Positions 4,621 to 5,228 of a stretch of DNA of 5,228 nucleotides are shown here, piece after piece. The translations under genes were made by a program, and so were the position numbers. The notes under the pieces were generated by a model. That model ran no database searches and had not been told where the DNA came from. It saw only the letters and a program-made list of their open reading frames with translations. The stretch is from an uncultured Clostridia bacterium (GTDB lineage: Bacteria; Bacillota; Clostridia; Christensenellales; UBA1242): assembly GCA_944372595.1 (NCBI GenBank), contig CALVZT010000053.1:1-5228 (forward strand), in the 5' to 3' direction. Within the stretch, counting starts at the first letter, position 1. Every line of letters begins with the position of its first letter.

Positions 4621-5228
4621 ATGATAATTGATTATAAAGATCTACAAGAAAAATTAAACGTTTTGGAAATTAAAAAAGCTCCAAAAACTTTTTTGCAAAT
4701 TTTAGACAAATCATATAATGAAGTCTTGGTTTCAAAATATTTATCATATTTTTTAGATGAAAGAAACACAACTCGAGAAATATTAAAACAAATTTTAACA
4801 TTCACTTCCAAGAATGAATCTGTTGATTTTGTTGATTTATTAGAAAATGGAACATTTGAAAACATACAAACGGAAGAACAAATTTCTCAAGACAACAGAT
4901 TGGATATAATAATAAAATATTCTAACTTTTGGCTTGTTATTGAAAACAAAATTTGGGCATATGAATCAAAAGAAAATCAAACATTGGATTATGAAAATCA
5001 AATCAAATCATTAAATACAAGTAAAGTGCCTGTTAAGTTTATTTATTTAAAACCAGGTTTTAACAAATCAAAATCTTCAAACACAAATTTTATTGAATTA
5101 TTATATGAGGATTTATTAGGCATATTAAAAAAAGTAAAAGAAAGTGATTTGGTTGATAAAGAAAATTACTTATACTTACAAGATTTCGTAAAGCATACAG
5201 AGGAGTTTTTTATGAAAGATAATCAATT
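4621..5228 (+). CDS. PD-(D/E)XK nuclease superfamily protein (partial, open at the right edge)
   Basis: An ATG at 4621, seven bases after AAAGGA, opens a frame of 202 codons with no stop before the window ends. It starts MIIDYKDLQEKLNVLE. SYNEVLVSKYLSYFLD (31-46) matches the N-terminal helix seen in the stand-alone PDDEXK_4-type proteins. The nuclease core follows: NRLDIII (92-98, with D95), a tryptophan turn, and WLVIENKIW (104-112, with E108 and K110), then a helix with Q127 (ENQIKSL) and a strand VKFIYLKPG (138-146). These are the D...ExK metal-binding residues, so the enzyme is probably active on DNA. It is rich in Lys, Asn and AT-ending codons. The family is common in variable genome regions and defence islands. 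Whether this one acts in restriction, toxicity or repair is unknown. It follows a truncated gene with 25 bases between them. Confidence 0.85.
   Translation, partial: MIIDYKDLQEKLNVLEIKKAPKTFLQILDKSYNEVLVSKYLSYFLDERNTTREILKQILTFTSKNESVDFVDLLENGTFENIQTEEQISQDNRLDIIIKYSNFWLVIENKIWAYESKENQTLDYENQIKSLNTSKVPVKFIYLKPGFNKSKSSNTNFIELLYEDLLGILKKVKESDLVDKENYLYLQDFVKHTEEFFMKDNQ

Noticed and set aside
4632..4865. A 77-codon minus-strand frame opposite the nuclease gene
   Set aside because: It is fully contained in the plus-strand nuclease frame, which has the D...ExK core; the minus frame shows no motif.
1..5228. CRISPR array, insertion sequence or rRNA
   Set aside because: No regularly spaced direct repeats, transposase-like frames with terminal inverted repeats, or rRNA-like GC-rich conserved blocks are visible.

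Overview
The window is very AT-rich, with strong GGAGG-type ribosome binding sites, sigma-A-like promoters of the TTGACA/TATAAT type, U-tract terminators, a tRNA with an encoded CCA, and TAA at every stop codon that can be read. This fits a low-GC Bacillota-like bacterium, probably an uncultured host-associated Clostridia or Bacilli lineage. I cannot place it more precisely from the sequence alone.

Layout, left to right. (1) Positions 1-64, minus strand: the first 21 codons of a membrane protein gene that runs off the window. (2) 259-768, plus: a small four-helix membrane protein with a near-consensus promoter. (3) 859-1314, minus: a trimeric-type dUTPase with all five motifs. It converges on gene 2 and appears to share a symmetric terminator with it. 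(4) 1424-2518, plus: an endonuclease/exonuclease/phosphatase (EEP) domain anchored by one N-terminal helix, with a complete set of catalytic residues. It is divergent from the dUTPase gene, and their predicted promoters lie face to face. (5) 2714-2790, plus: tRNA-Arg(CCU), whose best promoter overlaps the terminator of the EEP gene. (6) 2892-3989, minus: a short, divergent S-adenosylmethionine synthetase. It converges on the tRNA and probably shares a second symmetric terminator. (7) 3990-4334: a long gene-free stretch with a metK promoter, a 10-bp inverted repeat in the metK leader and two copies of a palindromic 11-mer. (8) 4335-4595, plus: the N-terminal third of what looks like a bacterial PH-domain membrane protein, ending abruptly in its second hydrophobic segment. 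(9) 4621 to the window end, plus: a PD-(D/E)XK nuclease-superfamily gene, open at the right edge, apparently with its own extended -10 promoter at the junction.

The genes do not form one pathway. Genes 2 to 4 and the tRNA look like ordinary single-gene units. The part right of the tRNA looks more accessory: an atypical MetK, a truncated gene and a solitary nuclease of a family often found in variable regions. The junction near position 4581 is the best candidate for a recombination event. I do not see a clear new multi-gene system. The most promising leads are the nuclease with whatever follows it beyond the window, and the divergent MetK.
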